Assembly: GCA_013423325.1 (NCBI GenBank)
Contig: BLJB01000060.1
Location: forward strand, 62,001-126,000
DNA length: 64,000 bases
Reading direction: 5' to 3'
DNA from: Usnea hakonensis
Lineage: Eukaryota > Ascomycota > Lecanoromycetes > Lecanorales > Parmeliaceae
Shown here: positions 11,452-20,598 of the stretch, in pieces
Position numbering within the stretch: the first letter of the stretch is position 1
Layout of the letters: every line of letters starts with the position of its first letter
Made by a program: the position numbers and the translations under genes
The notes under the pieces: model-generated
What the model saw: only the letters and a program-made list of their open reading frames with translations
Told to the model about the DNA's origin: nothing
Database searches by the model: none

Positions 11452-12269
11452 ATGATGTCGTCCATCAACAAATCAAAGGAGAAGTCGCATGGCTACTCGC
11501 ACCTTGATCATGAAGTCGATGAGAGCGTGGAGAACTCGCCGCTTCAAACGACCATGCCACGTGAGGCGGCTTCACCCCGAAAATTCTACCTCACCCTCGC
11601 TGGCCTCGTCCTTGTGACTATTCCTGCCATGGTTCTGCTCTACTTCGTTTCCCGGAGCACACCTGCACCGAATCCCGGTTACCAACAAGTCTTGTTCGAG
11701 CCTCGTATCTTCCTTCGCACCTCTTTCGAAGAAAGCAACAAAGCCTGGAAATGCCTGCCCAACGGCAATGGCCTCGTGCATCTTGACTCCGCCGCAGGCC
11801 ACAGCCTGCCTCCCGGTTTACCGAGCGACGATGGTCGGCAAGATCTTTACGGCATCAGCTGGACCCACCAGCTGTACTGTCTGGGTATCATTCGCGACGA
11901 GTTTTACTCGCTCGTCGAGAACAGAAGTGAGCGTATCCTGGACAGAGATGCGCTTGGCAAGGATTCGCACTATCGCTTGCATGTGGTGGAGGAGTGCTAC
12001 GATTATCTAAGGCAAAAGATATTTTGTACGGCAGACATGACGATCGAAGGCGCGGCTGATGCACCAGATGAATTTGGGAATGAATACCACATCGATGGCT
12101 TTGGTATTGAGCATCAGTGTCGAGTCAAGGTATGTGTCATTGGAATATATGTATGCTTTACTAATTTAAACGAATACAGACTCCAATGGATGCTTGGTTT
12201 GAAAGCCACCCTCCACCCACAAGACGTAGTTTTAGTGGATATGGATTGTATCTAAAAGATGAGGAGTGA
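11452..12269 (+). CDS. UstYa-family protein 1 (DUF3328), with altered His motifs
   Basis: UstYa-family proteins are membrane-anchored oxidases or cyclases used in fungal RiPP and other pathways. Exons 11452-12129 and 12180-12269 give 255 residues. A cytosolic N-terminus is followed by one membrane segment (FYLTLAGLVLVTIPAMVLLYF), the stem FEPRIFLRTSFEESNKAWKC, the first motif region WTHQLYCLGIIRDEFYS (residues 139-143 are HQLYC) and the second, HVVEECYDYLRQKIFCTADM. The usual motifs are HxxHC and HxxHC-x2-YLRQ; here the second His of motif 1 is Tyr and both His of motif 2 are replaced. The C-terminal HQCRVK/TPMDAW is spliced over a 50-base intron. The gene is bracketed by inverted repeat copies A and B. 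The family call is sound; loss of the His residues suggests altered or lost catalysis. Confidence 0.85.
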
Positions 12270-12589
12270 TTTTCGAGCAGCGTGAACTGCACGCAATCTG
12301 GTCTTATGAGTTGGCTATAGGATGCCGCAGATTGATACGAAACTAGCTTTTAGTGAAGTGCCGCTGTTTTTCTTAGGTACCTTGACACAGAGAATGCCCA
12401 AAGACCTGCTACCTGCACACATGTGGATGGGAGATCTTAGAAACTAGAAACTGCGCTGGTCTATAAAATCTGCGTAGTACAAGAGAGTCTGTCGCAATAT
12501 CGCGGGTTTTAATAGTCATTATATTGATAAGTCTATAGTCTACGAAATATCTAAGACGAGCCGCGAGGACCGGATATCTCGTATTTATT
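12270..12589. other. Intergenic, TA-rich sequence downstream of UstYa 1
   Basis: No gene seen. The part from about 12480 to 12600 is rich in TA, TATT and ATAT words, which would fit repeat-induced point mutation spreading from the adjacent repeat, but this was not measured. Confidence 0.35.
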
Positions 12590-12706
12590 TCTAAATACTA
12601 TATTCTTAAGGTGAGAAAAAGAGCTTCCTTAAACGATGCTGATTCGTTGAATACGCGAGGTCTACTTACGTACAGAACCTTTTTTTCTTCTGTCTCCTTC
12701 TCTGTA
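12590..12706 (-). repeat. Dispersed repeat, copy B (inverted, 5'-truncated)
   Basis: On the minus strand it reads GAAGGAGACAGAAG, TACGTAAGTAGACCTCGCG, ATTCAACGAATCAGCATCG, GGAAGCTCTTTTTCTCACCT and AAGAATA, the same block order as copies A and C. The GGCCTTCGGCC hairpin at the head is missing. Together with copy A it encloses UstYa gene 1 in inverted orientation, heads outward. Confidence 0.68.
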
Positions 12707-12938
12707 TAGTATATAAGTAAATAAGCCGTAGTTGAATATCTTGAATTTCAATATCTCGGTTAAATATTAAGAGGAAATACGTCAAGATTCAACGATTCTG
12801 TAATTGATTACTAGCTACTCCGAGGTTCACAGAAGTAACTACAGAATATCATACCCCCGTCTGCGCCTCCCCTCAGTACCTCACTCCAACCCACTCAGTT
12901 GGACCCTCAGAGTCGACCATTTTCCAACAGCCCCAGGA

Positions 12939-13334
12939 TCAAGCCCTGAAGTATCAAGTCAGCTCTTGCAGCCATCCCAACAGGTGGCTAGCAAATATTC
13001 CATACTTGATGTAAACGTATCCGCAAGACGGGTCCCGCTTGATGCAACCGGGGTCCCTCACTAGATCAACGTCAGCACGAGCCAGCCAGGCACGATGTCA
13101 ACCACACGAACCTTTGAGGAAATTCTCCTCAACGTCATTTGTGTCTCGGGAGATGAGCTCGGGCACCTCGGATTTCTTGATGTAAGTGTATCCGCAGGAG
13201 GACGGGTCCCGTTTGATGCAGCCTGGGTCCCTCACTTTGAGGTAGGGACCTTCGGCCGTATCGGCGTCTGGGGCTGGTGCTGCGTTGATGGCCATGGCCA
13301 TCGCTAGGACGGAGAGGATGTTGTTGAGCTGCAT
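12939..13334 (-). CDS. Candidate RiPP precursor: secreted, duplicated Cys/Tyr repeat
   Basis: The start at 13334 opens a signal peptide (MQLNNILSVLAMAMAINAAP). A repeat unit follows at residues 33-53 and returns at 74-93: K-V-RDPGCIKRDPS(S)CGY, then TYIK in copy 1 and VYIK in copy 2. Each unit contains Lys-Arg, and copy 1 ends in Lys-Lys, fitting Kex2 processing. The linker between them is acidic (SEVPELISRDTNDVEENF). Exons are 13112-13334 and from 13060 down; the 51-base intron has a GCTGAC branch site and CTAG acceptor and falls exactly at the repeat border. Two 3' ends are possible: a further 60-base intron (12946-13005) ending the protein in YIKA at 12939, 94 residues, or read-through to a stop at 12954, 109 residues. 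Placement among UstYa genes supports a dikaritin-type precursor. The alternative is a small cysteine-containing secreted peptide of another kind. Confidence 0.72.
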
Positions 13335-14041
13335 AGCTGCGGTTGTTTGATTGAGGCTGCTTTGAAGTTGTTGTTGTTGTTGTTGTCAATTGTTGGGCTG
13401 TCGAGCTGGGCCAGTGGAGAGGATATTGTTTCAAGTTGAGGTTGCGGGGGCTCGTCTTTATACACCGTGCTGGGAAGCAGACTGTGAGAACTTGCTTTTT
13501 GAGGTGTTGCGCTTTCACCGCTGTTGACTTCGGAGCACAGCGTGAATTGAGTATGTGGAAAGGCGAGACGAGGGAGATAGGTATTGCAGAGTGGTGAGAG
13601 TGAGATGTGAAGACCTAGATGTCGGCATTGGCTTACTTGACTATGGAAACATTAGAGTTAGCAATTCGCTGAAACTTGGTTCTATACGAGGATCCAGGTG
13701 CATGGTAGATCAAGAAGATCTGCTTTGACCGCAATTTCTAACTCAAATACTTTAAGTATCTCGGCTTTTCTACTCTGCTGATTCTCGGTCAATCCGTCTG
13801 TCAGCGCTTGCCCGTAAAGTAAAGATACTGGACTCTGCTGACGAAGAGAACCCCACCAGAGGTCATAGCCACCGAATTGGTACGGCGAGACGAGTATATA
13901 GCAAGTCCGAGACCAAGAGGCTGACTTGGCGTCTGCCATACACATCTATCGGGGGCGCTCGAGTCGAATACGCCTCTTGCAAAGTCCCAGATGCAGAAAT
14001 CGAACAAAAAACTTAAGTGAGCAAGCATCTTTTACTTCTCC
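13335..14041. promoter_or_regulatory. Shared divergent promoter of precursor and Zn2Cys6 regulator
   Basis: The precursor (minus) and the regulator (plus) start 707 bases apart with nothing convincing between. A CAA/GTT-type trinucleotide run lies at about 13369-13386 (TTGTTG units), in the 5' leader of the precursor. Shared control is inferred from the arrangement only. Confidence 0.45.
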
Positions 14042-15091
14042 ATGAGCACGAAATTCTCACCAACGGCCCCTCGAAGCCTCAGCGGCTGCTGGACCTGTCG
14101 ACTCCGGCGGAAAAAATGCGACGAAGCGCACCCATCCTGCCAAACGTGCAGCAATCTCGGTCTTGGCTGCTCAGGCTATGGCACCAAGCCCGAATGGATG
14201 GATGGAGGTTCAGGCCAAGCACTGCTGCAGCGTGACATCAAGATGCAGGTGAAGAAGACGGGGAGCCTCAGGCGGCATGATGCGCGCTTACGGAAGCTGA
14301 CTCACGCTGATAACAAGAGGCAAGGAAGTGTGCCGTCTACCGAGGACGTGGAGCTCGCTACAGATGAGGATCCCGTCAGCACCCCGCATGAATCTACGTT
14401 ATGGAAAGTGTCTTCAGGGGAGAAGGAGGAGGGTTGGCGTGGCACACCGCCTTCGTCGGCATCCAGCGACTGGTCTCGAGCCTCAAGCAGAGCTGATCAT
14501 GTGCTTAGTGTACCGATCTTCGGCAACGCGCACATTGAGCGGGATCTGTTGGGCTACTTCTGGGCTCACGTTTTCAAGTTGAACCTCAGCTACCTCCCTT
14601 TCTCTGTCGCCCATGCGGGACGTAAGTGGCTTGTCTCCACCATGACAGATGTGGAACCGTTGTTAGATCTCACCCTAGCCCTGTCGGCCTGCCATTGCCG
14701 CATGTGGGCGCCCTTCTCCTCCACCTTGGTAAAGGATGATTTCGCTTGGCGATACTATTACGATCGTGGTCTCCGGGGGCTGCGAGTCCAGCTTCGGTCG
14801 TTCAGAAAGAGCCGCTTGCTCCAAGGCATTCGTGTTGCGCTTCAGCTTCTGGCTTGCAATTTGCAGCTCATCTTACTTGATCTCCTGAGGGGTTTGGGGA
14901 CCTGGCCACTTCATCTAAGAGGCATGTCCGGGTTGTTGGATCTGATCGTTGAGTTCCATTCAGGCGGCGGGTCCACTGAGCTGGGATTTTTCGATCAAAG
15001 TGGGCTGGAGTTTATTGTTCAAGTATTTGCACCCTTTGAACGCGCTGGTGCCTTGTTAGACGCGGGCATGTCATCGCATGATCAATCATGA
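14042..15091 (+). CDS. Zn2Cys6 transcription factor, candidate cluster regulator
   Basis: A single exon of 349 residues. The Gal4-type binuclear zinc cluster is complete: Cys16, 19, 26, 33, 36 and 43 in GCWTCRLRRKKCDEAHPSC and following, with the basic RLRRKK loop. A Ser/Glu-rich linker follows, and the second half (from about residue 160, VPIFGNAHIERDLLGYFWAH) looks like the helical regulatory region of fungal-specific factors (Fungal_trans_2 type). It is short at the C-terminus compared with many relatives, and stops only 21 bases before the convergent stop of UstYa 2. It could have lost its end, or there may be an unrecognised 3' exon. Position between the precursor and UstYa 2 suggests pathway-specific activation. 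Confidence 0.85.
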   Translation: MSTKFSPTAPRSLSGCWTCRLRRKKCDEAHPSCQTCSNLGLGCSGYGTKPEWMDGGSGQALLQRDIKMQVKKTGSLRRHDARLRKLTHADNKRQGSVPSTEDVELATDEDPVSTPHESTLWKVSSGEKEEGWRGTPPSSASSDWSRASSRADHVLSVPIFGNAHIERDLLGYFWAHVFKLNLSYLPFSVAHAGRKWLVSTMTDVEPLLDLTLALSACHCRMWAPFSSTLVKDDFAWRYYYDRGLRGLRVQLRSFRKSRLLQGIRVALQLLACNLQLILLDLLRGLGTWPLHLRGMSGLLDLIVEFHSGGGSTELGFFDQSGLEFIVQVFAPFERAGALLDAGMSSHDQS

Positions 15092-15112
15092 TGGCGATTG
15101 AAGTAATTTCAT

Positions 15113-16098
15113 TTAATCGGTAATCTCGGGCATTGAGAGCTCCTTGTTCTCATGTTTACCATCTATGGTCATGCCAGCCGTATTTCGTTCGCTTGCCCAC
15201 TCAAAGATTGCTTCAAAACTTCTACATGTGTGCAGAGTACTATGGTGCGCGATATAGCTATCTACTTCTGAACTCCACTCGAAAGAGATGGGCGTCAAAT
15301 CGCCATGGCACATGATGGCCTGGCGAAGATAGTCGATGCAGTGATCTGGTCGTCAGGGTCAGCTTCCTATTGCCTTGATGCAGAGAAAAAGGGAAAACAA
15401 AGCATACCAAAATGCTGTTGTCTTCGGCTCGCATCTTCCTCTTCGTGGTTGCCGTCTTCGAATTCCCACAGCTGCTTCCTCAACGATTTCTTCCAAGGTT
15501 CGTGAGTTATGCGGATATCTGGCTGGTGGGCCTAGGTACTCACCAAACAGTGAAGTTGGTGGAATACCTCCAACTCTACGATATGCTCTTGTGGGTTCCG
15601 CCGACTTTTCGCGCTACCATTCACGAGCTTGCTGTCCTCCTTTTCTGAAATGCTGGCAATGCCCACTACAAGGATCTAATTAGGTCGCAGAAGGGATTGA
15701 GGTCCGGGTTGTAGTTTACCACTCATTAAACTCTCCCAAGCCCTGTTGTTCTCAATATTCGGCCGGCCTTCATACACCGTCCGATGATCGTGAGCCCGGT
15801 CATGGAATCCCGCTCTCTGGAAAATCACGGTCTCGTACTTCAAGGGAGGGTTGTCGTAAATTGCTTCTTGGCCGAGTAAACATCCCTTATGGCTTCTTCC
15901 GTTGAGGTAAAGGAATAAAAAACTTGCATAGGAGATAACAAAGGAAGAATATACGACAACGTTCACCCAGTATCTGAACCTGTATCTGAGGCCTGTATGA
16001 CTCTTTCCGCTCAGACTGTCGTTGGATAGCAGGTCGTCTCCCTCGTCGTCTTCAATGCCATTTTTCTCGTAAGAGTACTTTGGTGTAGACATCGACAT
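15113..16098 (-). CDS. UstYa-family protein 2 (canonical motifs)
   Basis: Four exons read from the minus strand: 16098-15720, 15665-15544, 15489-15408 and 15345-15113, giving 271 residues. All three introns (54, 54 and 62 bases) have GT-AG ends and restore the family blocks. Order: acidic cytosolic tail, one membrane segment (WVNVVVYSSFVISYASFLFLY), the YETVIFQ stem with NNRAWESL, motif 1 FHQLHCL at residues 161-167, then motif 2 DHCIDYLRQAIMCHGDLTP at 195-213, and the closing HTCRSFEAIFEW. Every His and Cys of the HxxHC and HC-x2-YLRQ motifs is present except that the leading position of motif 2 is Gln-His-Phe-Asp-His. It is likely an active oxidase/cyclase of the secretory pathway. It diverges from UstYa 3 over a shared 720-base region. 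Confidence 0.9.
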
Positions 16099-16819
16099 GA
16101 TTGAGCACCGCGAGTCGTGGACTCTGTGGAGTGTGTAAACGTCAGTTCTGGTGAGTTTCGAGGCTGCGAAAAAGCTGCATATGAATAAGCACCAATCTCT
16201 AGGCCCACGAAGATACGATCTGACTATAAGCAGGCTAGAAGTTGTAAGCGTGCCGGAGAGTTAGGACTATAATATTAGTAATACTTATGGCAAGAAAGCT
16301 GGAGCGGCCTTCGGCCGTCGAGAAGGAGACAGAAAAGACAGGTCCCTTACGTAAAGTAAGCAGACCTCGCGTACTTAACGAATCAGCATCGTTCCAGGAA
16401 GCTTTTTTTCTCCCTTTAAGATAAGTAAGTAAGAATATAGTATTTAGATTAGATTTACTTTAGATTTAGATGGACCGATGGCAGCCGAGCCTGATCATTA
16501 CAGCACAAGTCGAGTTTTTTAAAAGATGCGGGTGAGAGTTTGGAATTTGCAATAATACGAGGGATGGCTTTGATGCATGTAAGATATAAGGCGCTTACAG
16601 AGCAGGAAACGCGAGACGGACTCAGTCATGGCAGACCACTACTTTATACCGTAAGATGTAGATTGTAACATGTAAGGTATAGTGCTGGCGATCAATCTGT
16701 CCAGTGAGCCTCACTTGGGAACCAAGACTTTCCCCTAAACATAGCAGTTGCAAACACAGTCTTCGACTTTATACCTTGCAACTCAACGACACCAGAATTA
16801 TCATAGGTCAACACCCATA
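16099..16819. promoter_or_regulatory. Divergent promoter of UstYa 2 and UstYa 3, carrying repeat C
   Basis: The two UstYa genes start 721 bases apart in opposite directions. About a quarter of the space is the dispersed repeat copy C. No gene is supported within. Confidence 0.45.
16298..16472 (+). repeat. Dispersed repeat, copy C
   Basis: Same block order as copy A: GAGCGGCCTTCGGCCGTCGA, GGAGACAGAAAAGACAGGTC, CCTTACGTAAAGTAAGCAGA, CCTCGCGTACTTAACGAATC, GTTCCAGGAAGC and a tail of ATTTAGATTAGATTTA units. It lies in the promoter region between two UstYa genes and could influence their expression. Confidence 0.7.
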
Positions 16820-17837
16820 ATGTCTTTCACCTGGCCCTGGCCGAAGCCTCGGCAGCAAACCTACTCGACATTGCAACAAGTCGAGGTTGACGACGCCGCC
16901 CAGGAGATAGAAAAAACTCCCGAGAAAACATCTGGCCGGCGGCCTCAAATTGTCCTCGCCTTGTTCCTTTTAATTAACACTGCCCTTCTGTGTGTCGCCG
17001 TCCAGGTATACCTCCAAGGGTCATTGAAAGCCGGCACCCACCATCATGAAAGACTCATCAGGAGTCCAATCCCCGAGTGTCAGTCAAGTATCAACAACGC
17101 TGTATCTTCGATTCAAGGCTGACTTCGATTCCGTTCCAGTCCCACGCGAAGTCAAGAGCTTTGACACCCATCCTCTTTTCATGGATCGGCCCTCGGACGA
17201 AAGCGATGCTGCGTGGGAGCTTCTCGGAGGGCGTAAGAAACCCTCTTTCCCAAGAGGCAAAGGATGGCTGGCTGACTGGTTCAAAATCCGACAGCTCCCC
17301 GAGACCACAGAGGGTTTATCTTTGTAGAGGACCCAGAGACCTACGGTTTGGGATCGGAGAACTCAGATCGTGGAGCGAATACCTTATACGGAGTGAGCAT
17401 GTTGCACCAGCTTCACTGTCTCGTATGTTCTCCCCATCTCCATCCCGTCCCGTCCCAAAAATAAATTCCGAGCCTTCCTTACTTCCTTTCTTTCTTTTTT
17501 TTAATAAGAAGAAACTAATTCTGGAACCATCCGCCCACTGCAGGGCAACATTCGCAAAATGCTCTGGGGCGTGCTACAAGGCTCGCTGGACCCGCAGCAG
17601 CTGCTCGACGGCTACCCGGCAAACACGACGGATCCCACCTTCGAAGCCACGACGCATGGGCTGTGGCATATTTCGCATTGCTTCGATTACATCCGACAGG
17701 GCGTGCAGTGCGCGGGGGACATGTCGCTTGAGTGGCCGATCCAGGTTAATGGGGAGAGTTTGGTTGTTGGGTGGAACAATCCGCATGAGTGTCGGAGTTG
17801 GGATGCGGCATGGAGGTATATGGAGGCGCATTCGTGA
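16820..17837 (+). CDS. UstYa-family protein 3
   Basis: The start MSFTWPWPKPRQ at 16820 leads to a membrane segment (QIVLALFLLINTALLCVAVQ). Later exons are clear: one ending 17232 with DRPSDESDAAWELLGG, then 17313-17422 (FIFVEDPETYGLG to MLHQLHCL), then 17544-17837 (GNIRKMLWGVLQ, motif 2 WHISHCFDYIRQGVQCAGDM, and HECRSWDAAW). Both HxxHC motifs are intact. The junction between exon 1 and the ADFDSVPVPREV exon is not resolved: the frame changes between about 17005 and 17117. The strongest donor (AG/GTATAC at 17006) pairs in frame with an acceptor at 17117, but a frameshift is also possible. The gene converges on the distant relative at 18090. Confidence 0.8.
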
Positions 17838-18089
17838 TTGAAGACTGTTTTTTGTAGGTGCGGTCAGGTGAGGATGTGGATGTCGGTATCATGTCTATTG
17901 AGAGACAGTTCTGGGTTTGCTGAATGACCATGCTACATACAAATTTCTTTTTTGGATGACTTCAATTCAAGGCTTGAATATAAGCGTAATCGCGCACAAG
18001 GTTCCACAGCGTAACGGACTGTGATATGCGCTTAAAATCGCAAATTCATACGCAGACTGCCAAAATCCTTTTCCTCAACTCGCAGCCTC

Positions 18090-18797
18090 TCAAGCAATAC
18101 CGCAAGCCGGGTACTTGACCAGAATAATCGTATTGATCGTCTCCAACGCCACGTCCCGATCCTTGAGCAGCATTTCCCCACAATGCTCCGTATGCTCCAT
18201 CGTCCCAATATAACCATCGATAGCCTTCTTCCCCCCGCCCAGCACCGCCCGGTGTAGCTTCTCCCACATGGCCGTGCAGTGCCGGAGGTGGTATTCCCAG
18301 TTGACGTAAAGGCCCGTGAACTCGCCGGTCATAGCCTGCTGGTGCGACACGGGCTGCGTCTTGTTCGGGTCGAGAAACCACTCCCATGTGGTCTCGTTGT
18401 CGAAGGCTGCGGAGAGCTCGGCATCGTAGCAGGCGGTCGGGAGCCAGCAGAATGATATCACGTCAAAGTGGCAGCCGCGCGCTCGTGCTTCCTGTGGGGT
18501 TTGCCCGCAGGGGAGGGCGACGATGGGGGTGCTCGGAGCGGATTCGGCGGGAGATGTGGCGTTGAAGAGGTTGGTGATGAGGATCGTGAGGAGGGATGAG
18601 CCGGTGATTACGAGGAGGAATGCTATGGTCATGCTCCTGCGGCCTCTTGCGCGGTGGGGATTTGGTGACTCTGAACTCGATAGTAGACTGGCTCCATCTT
18701 CATCTTCGCTTCTTACTGCGTCGTATTTCTCTCGAGAAGCGGGCCCGGGGTCACTAAAAGACGACTTGGGAAATGAAAATGTGGGCATGGTGCTCAA
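18090..18797 (-). CDS. Single-pass membrane protein, distant UstYa-like relative
   Basis: A single exon of 235 residues. After a cytosolic Ser-rich part comes one membrane segment (MTIAFLLVITGSSLLTILIT). The luminal part begins CGQTPQEARARGCHFDVISF and continues WLPTACYDAELSAAF. It carries two His/Cys motifs, YHLRHCTAMWEKLHRA and HTEHCGEMLL, that match the HxxHC pattern of UstYa proteins in order, but lacks the YLRQ signature and the HxCR C-terminal block. Similar proteins are widespread but unnamed in filamentous fungi. The layout suggests a related luminal metal-dependent function. It shares a divergent promoter with UstYa 5. Confidence 0.75.
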   Translation of the reverse strand: MSTMPTFSFPKSSFSDPGPASREKYDAVRSEDEDGASLLSSSESPNPHRARGRRSMTIAFLLVITGSSLLTILITNLFNATSPAESAPSTPIVALPCGQTPQEARARGCHFDVISFCWLPTACYDAELSAAFDNETTWEWFLDPNKTQPVSHQQAMTGEFTGLYVNWEYHLRHCTAMWEKLHRAVLGGGKKAIDGYIGTMEHTEHCGEMLLKDRDVALETINTIILVKYPACGIA

Positions 18798-19616
18798 GGA
18801 AGACGGGACCGTCGATATGAGGATTTGGGAATGTAGCGAGAGCAGGCCCGGGAACAGAACTTAACTGACTCGACGGACAGCAACAGGTATACCGAACTAT
18901 GCAGAGAATAATCAAAAGGGCGTGAAAGAGGCAACACAACTCGCGGACAGTTGGACAAGATTGAGGAGAACAAAGATGCAGTCTCACTTAGCGTACGTTT
19001 CCTTAGGTACATGCCCAATGCGCAAGGTAAATAAGGCAAAGCATGCAATGGCGGTCATGATTGTATGCTGTACCCTATGCAGCTGCACAATGAAGCTAGT
19101 ATGGCAAAAGGAGCGGTCAAGCCATCGTCAGTGGCCGGTGTTGCCGAGATGCTGTGTCAGCGTAAGCACAACTCTGATTTAATTGATACCTTAGTCTCTC
19201 GGATATTTTACCGATGCATCTTAAGTTGCTTAGATGCAACTTACTAAAGTCATAGATTAACTTTCGGCTCATTCCTTATTGTGTTGTTGTATGTTGTTGT
19301 ACTGCAGTGTATTTATTGTCTTATCGGGGGTCCACAGTACACTTCGTCTCGCCTTGCCTTGTCTGATCTACCAACAGAAAGCACTATGCGTACCGGTACC
19401 ACGAGAATAAGCCTGGGCATGTCTACTGAATGTGCATCCGCTGACGAATTATGAGATGAGATCACTCTTGTCGAAATGGTTGTTTCGTTGGGGATATCGC
19501 GTCATATCCGATTGATCCTATGTTCAGAGAGAATGCGTGTTTCACAAACCATGAAAGAATAGTCCTTTGTCTCAAAGAGCATTGCAGTCTCTTCTCAACT
19601 TCTATGCCCTCTAGCG
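18798..19616. promoter_or_regulatory. Divergent promoter region of the UstYa-like gene and UstYa 5
   Basis: About 820 bases between two start codons pointing apart. Small frames on both strands have no recognisable domain. A TGTTGT-rich patch lies near 19280-19305. Nothing else supported. Confidence 0.4.
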
Positions 19617-20598
19617 ATGAGTGATGACTCGAAAAGGCTTTTGCAGACGGACGATGTAGATGTTGAGGGCCCAGCAATCGGAAGGCGGAAAATTGTGACC
19701 TCGTGGCCCGCCTATACTTTCTTCAATGTCTTACTCCTGTGCATGTCTGCTGCTTTCTTACTCAAAGCCATTTCTGTCCGCCCTGACGACGCCACCTGCA
19801 CCAGGCAGCTGTCTACATATTGTGAGTCGACACCATGAACCCTCTCCGCTCAAGTGGAACTTGTCGTCTGAAACACGGCGCGTAGCTCCTGCGTTACCGA
19901 TAGTGGAATACTACCACCACGAGTTCGCCAACGGCTTTTATGAACAAGACGAGTATCGAGGGGCTCCAACTCCAAAAAAGGACGCAGCGTGGCTTGCACT
20001 ATGGTCAAGTACTGGCAACCATTGTGAGAGCAAAGACCAAAGAAGCTGACTGCCGTCGTTAGTGGGAGACATCGTCGTACCAGACTCGAAGCTCGTGCGA
20101 CTGAACAAGACGGACGATGCGACGAGGAACATTTCGAGGCCGGAGCTGGGCGGCGTAGCCGCGAATCTCGAAGTGTTCCACCAGCTCCATTGTCTGGTCT
20201 GATTTGACTGATTTCTTCTGTACATGTGCTTGCGGCTGACTTGGTTTTCTCAGGATCTCATTCGCCGCTACACCTACTTAGACACGTACTCCCCCTCCGA
20301 CCTGCCGGCAGATTTCCAAGACGTAGATGCGGACTACATTCGCACGCACATTGATCATTGCATATCCACCTTGCGCCAAGCCATTATGTGCACGAGCGAT
20401 GTGACGCCCGTCCTGCTTGAGCGGGATGTCGATGATTCATTGGCCGTCAAGGGTGATTTCCATACTTTGCACAAATGTAGAGATTTTGAGAAATTGCAGG
20501 CATGGTTTGTAGAGGAGTCCTATACGGATTGGGCGTGTATTCAAAAAGGCGGAGTCGGATGCGATGTTATCCCTGAAAGATACAAGCGGCCTGTGTGA
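19617..20598 (+). CDS. UstYa-family protein 5 (canonical motifs)
   Basis: Exons 19617-19821, 19886-20008, 20063-20196 and 20254-20598 give 268 residues; the introns (64, 54 and 57 bases) include GCTGAC branch sites. Order: short cytosolic tail, one membrane segment (YTFFNVLLLCMSAAFLLKAI), the stem SPALPIVEYYHHEFANGFY and DEYRGAPTPKKDAAW, motif 1 LEVFHQLHCL ending at residue 154, motif 2 HIDHCISTLRQAIMCTSDVT at 186-205, and HKCRDFEKLQAW. All His and Cys of both motifs are present; the third residue before LRQ is Ser rather than the usual Asp/Tyr pair. It is a likely active oxidase/cyclase. The next gene, the ABC exporter, follows 330 bases downstream on the same strand. Confidence 0.9.

Noticed and set aside
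11054..12706. Complete transposon carrying UstYa 1
   Set aside because: The inverted copies A and B differ in length, B lacks the hairpin head, and no transposase lies between them.
13135..13518. 127-codon minus-strand frame overlapping the precursor
   Set aside because: Out of frame with the signal peptide and repeats; no feature of its own.
17077..17841. 254-codon plus-strand frame
   Set aside because: It reads UstYa 3 in the wrong frame and runs through two introns; the HxxHC motifs lie in another frame.
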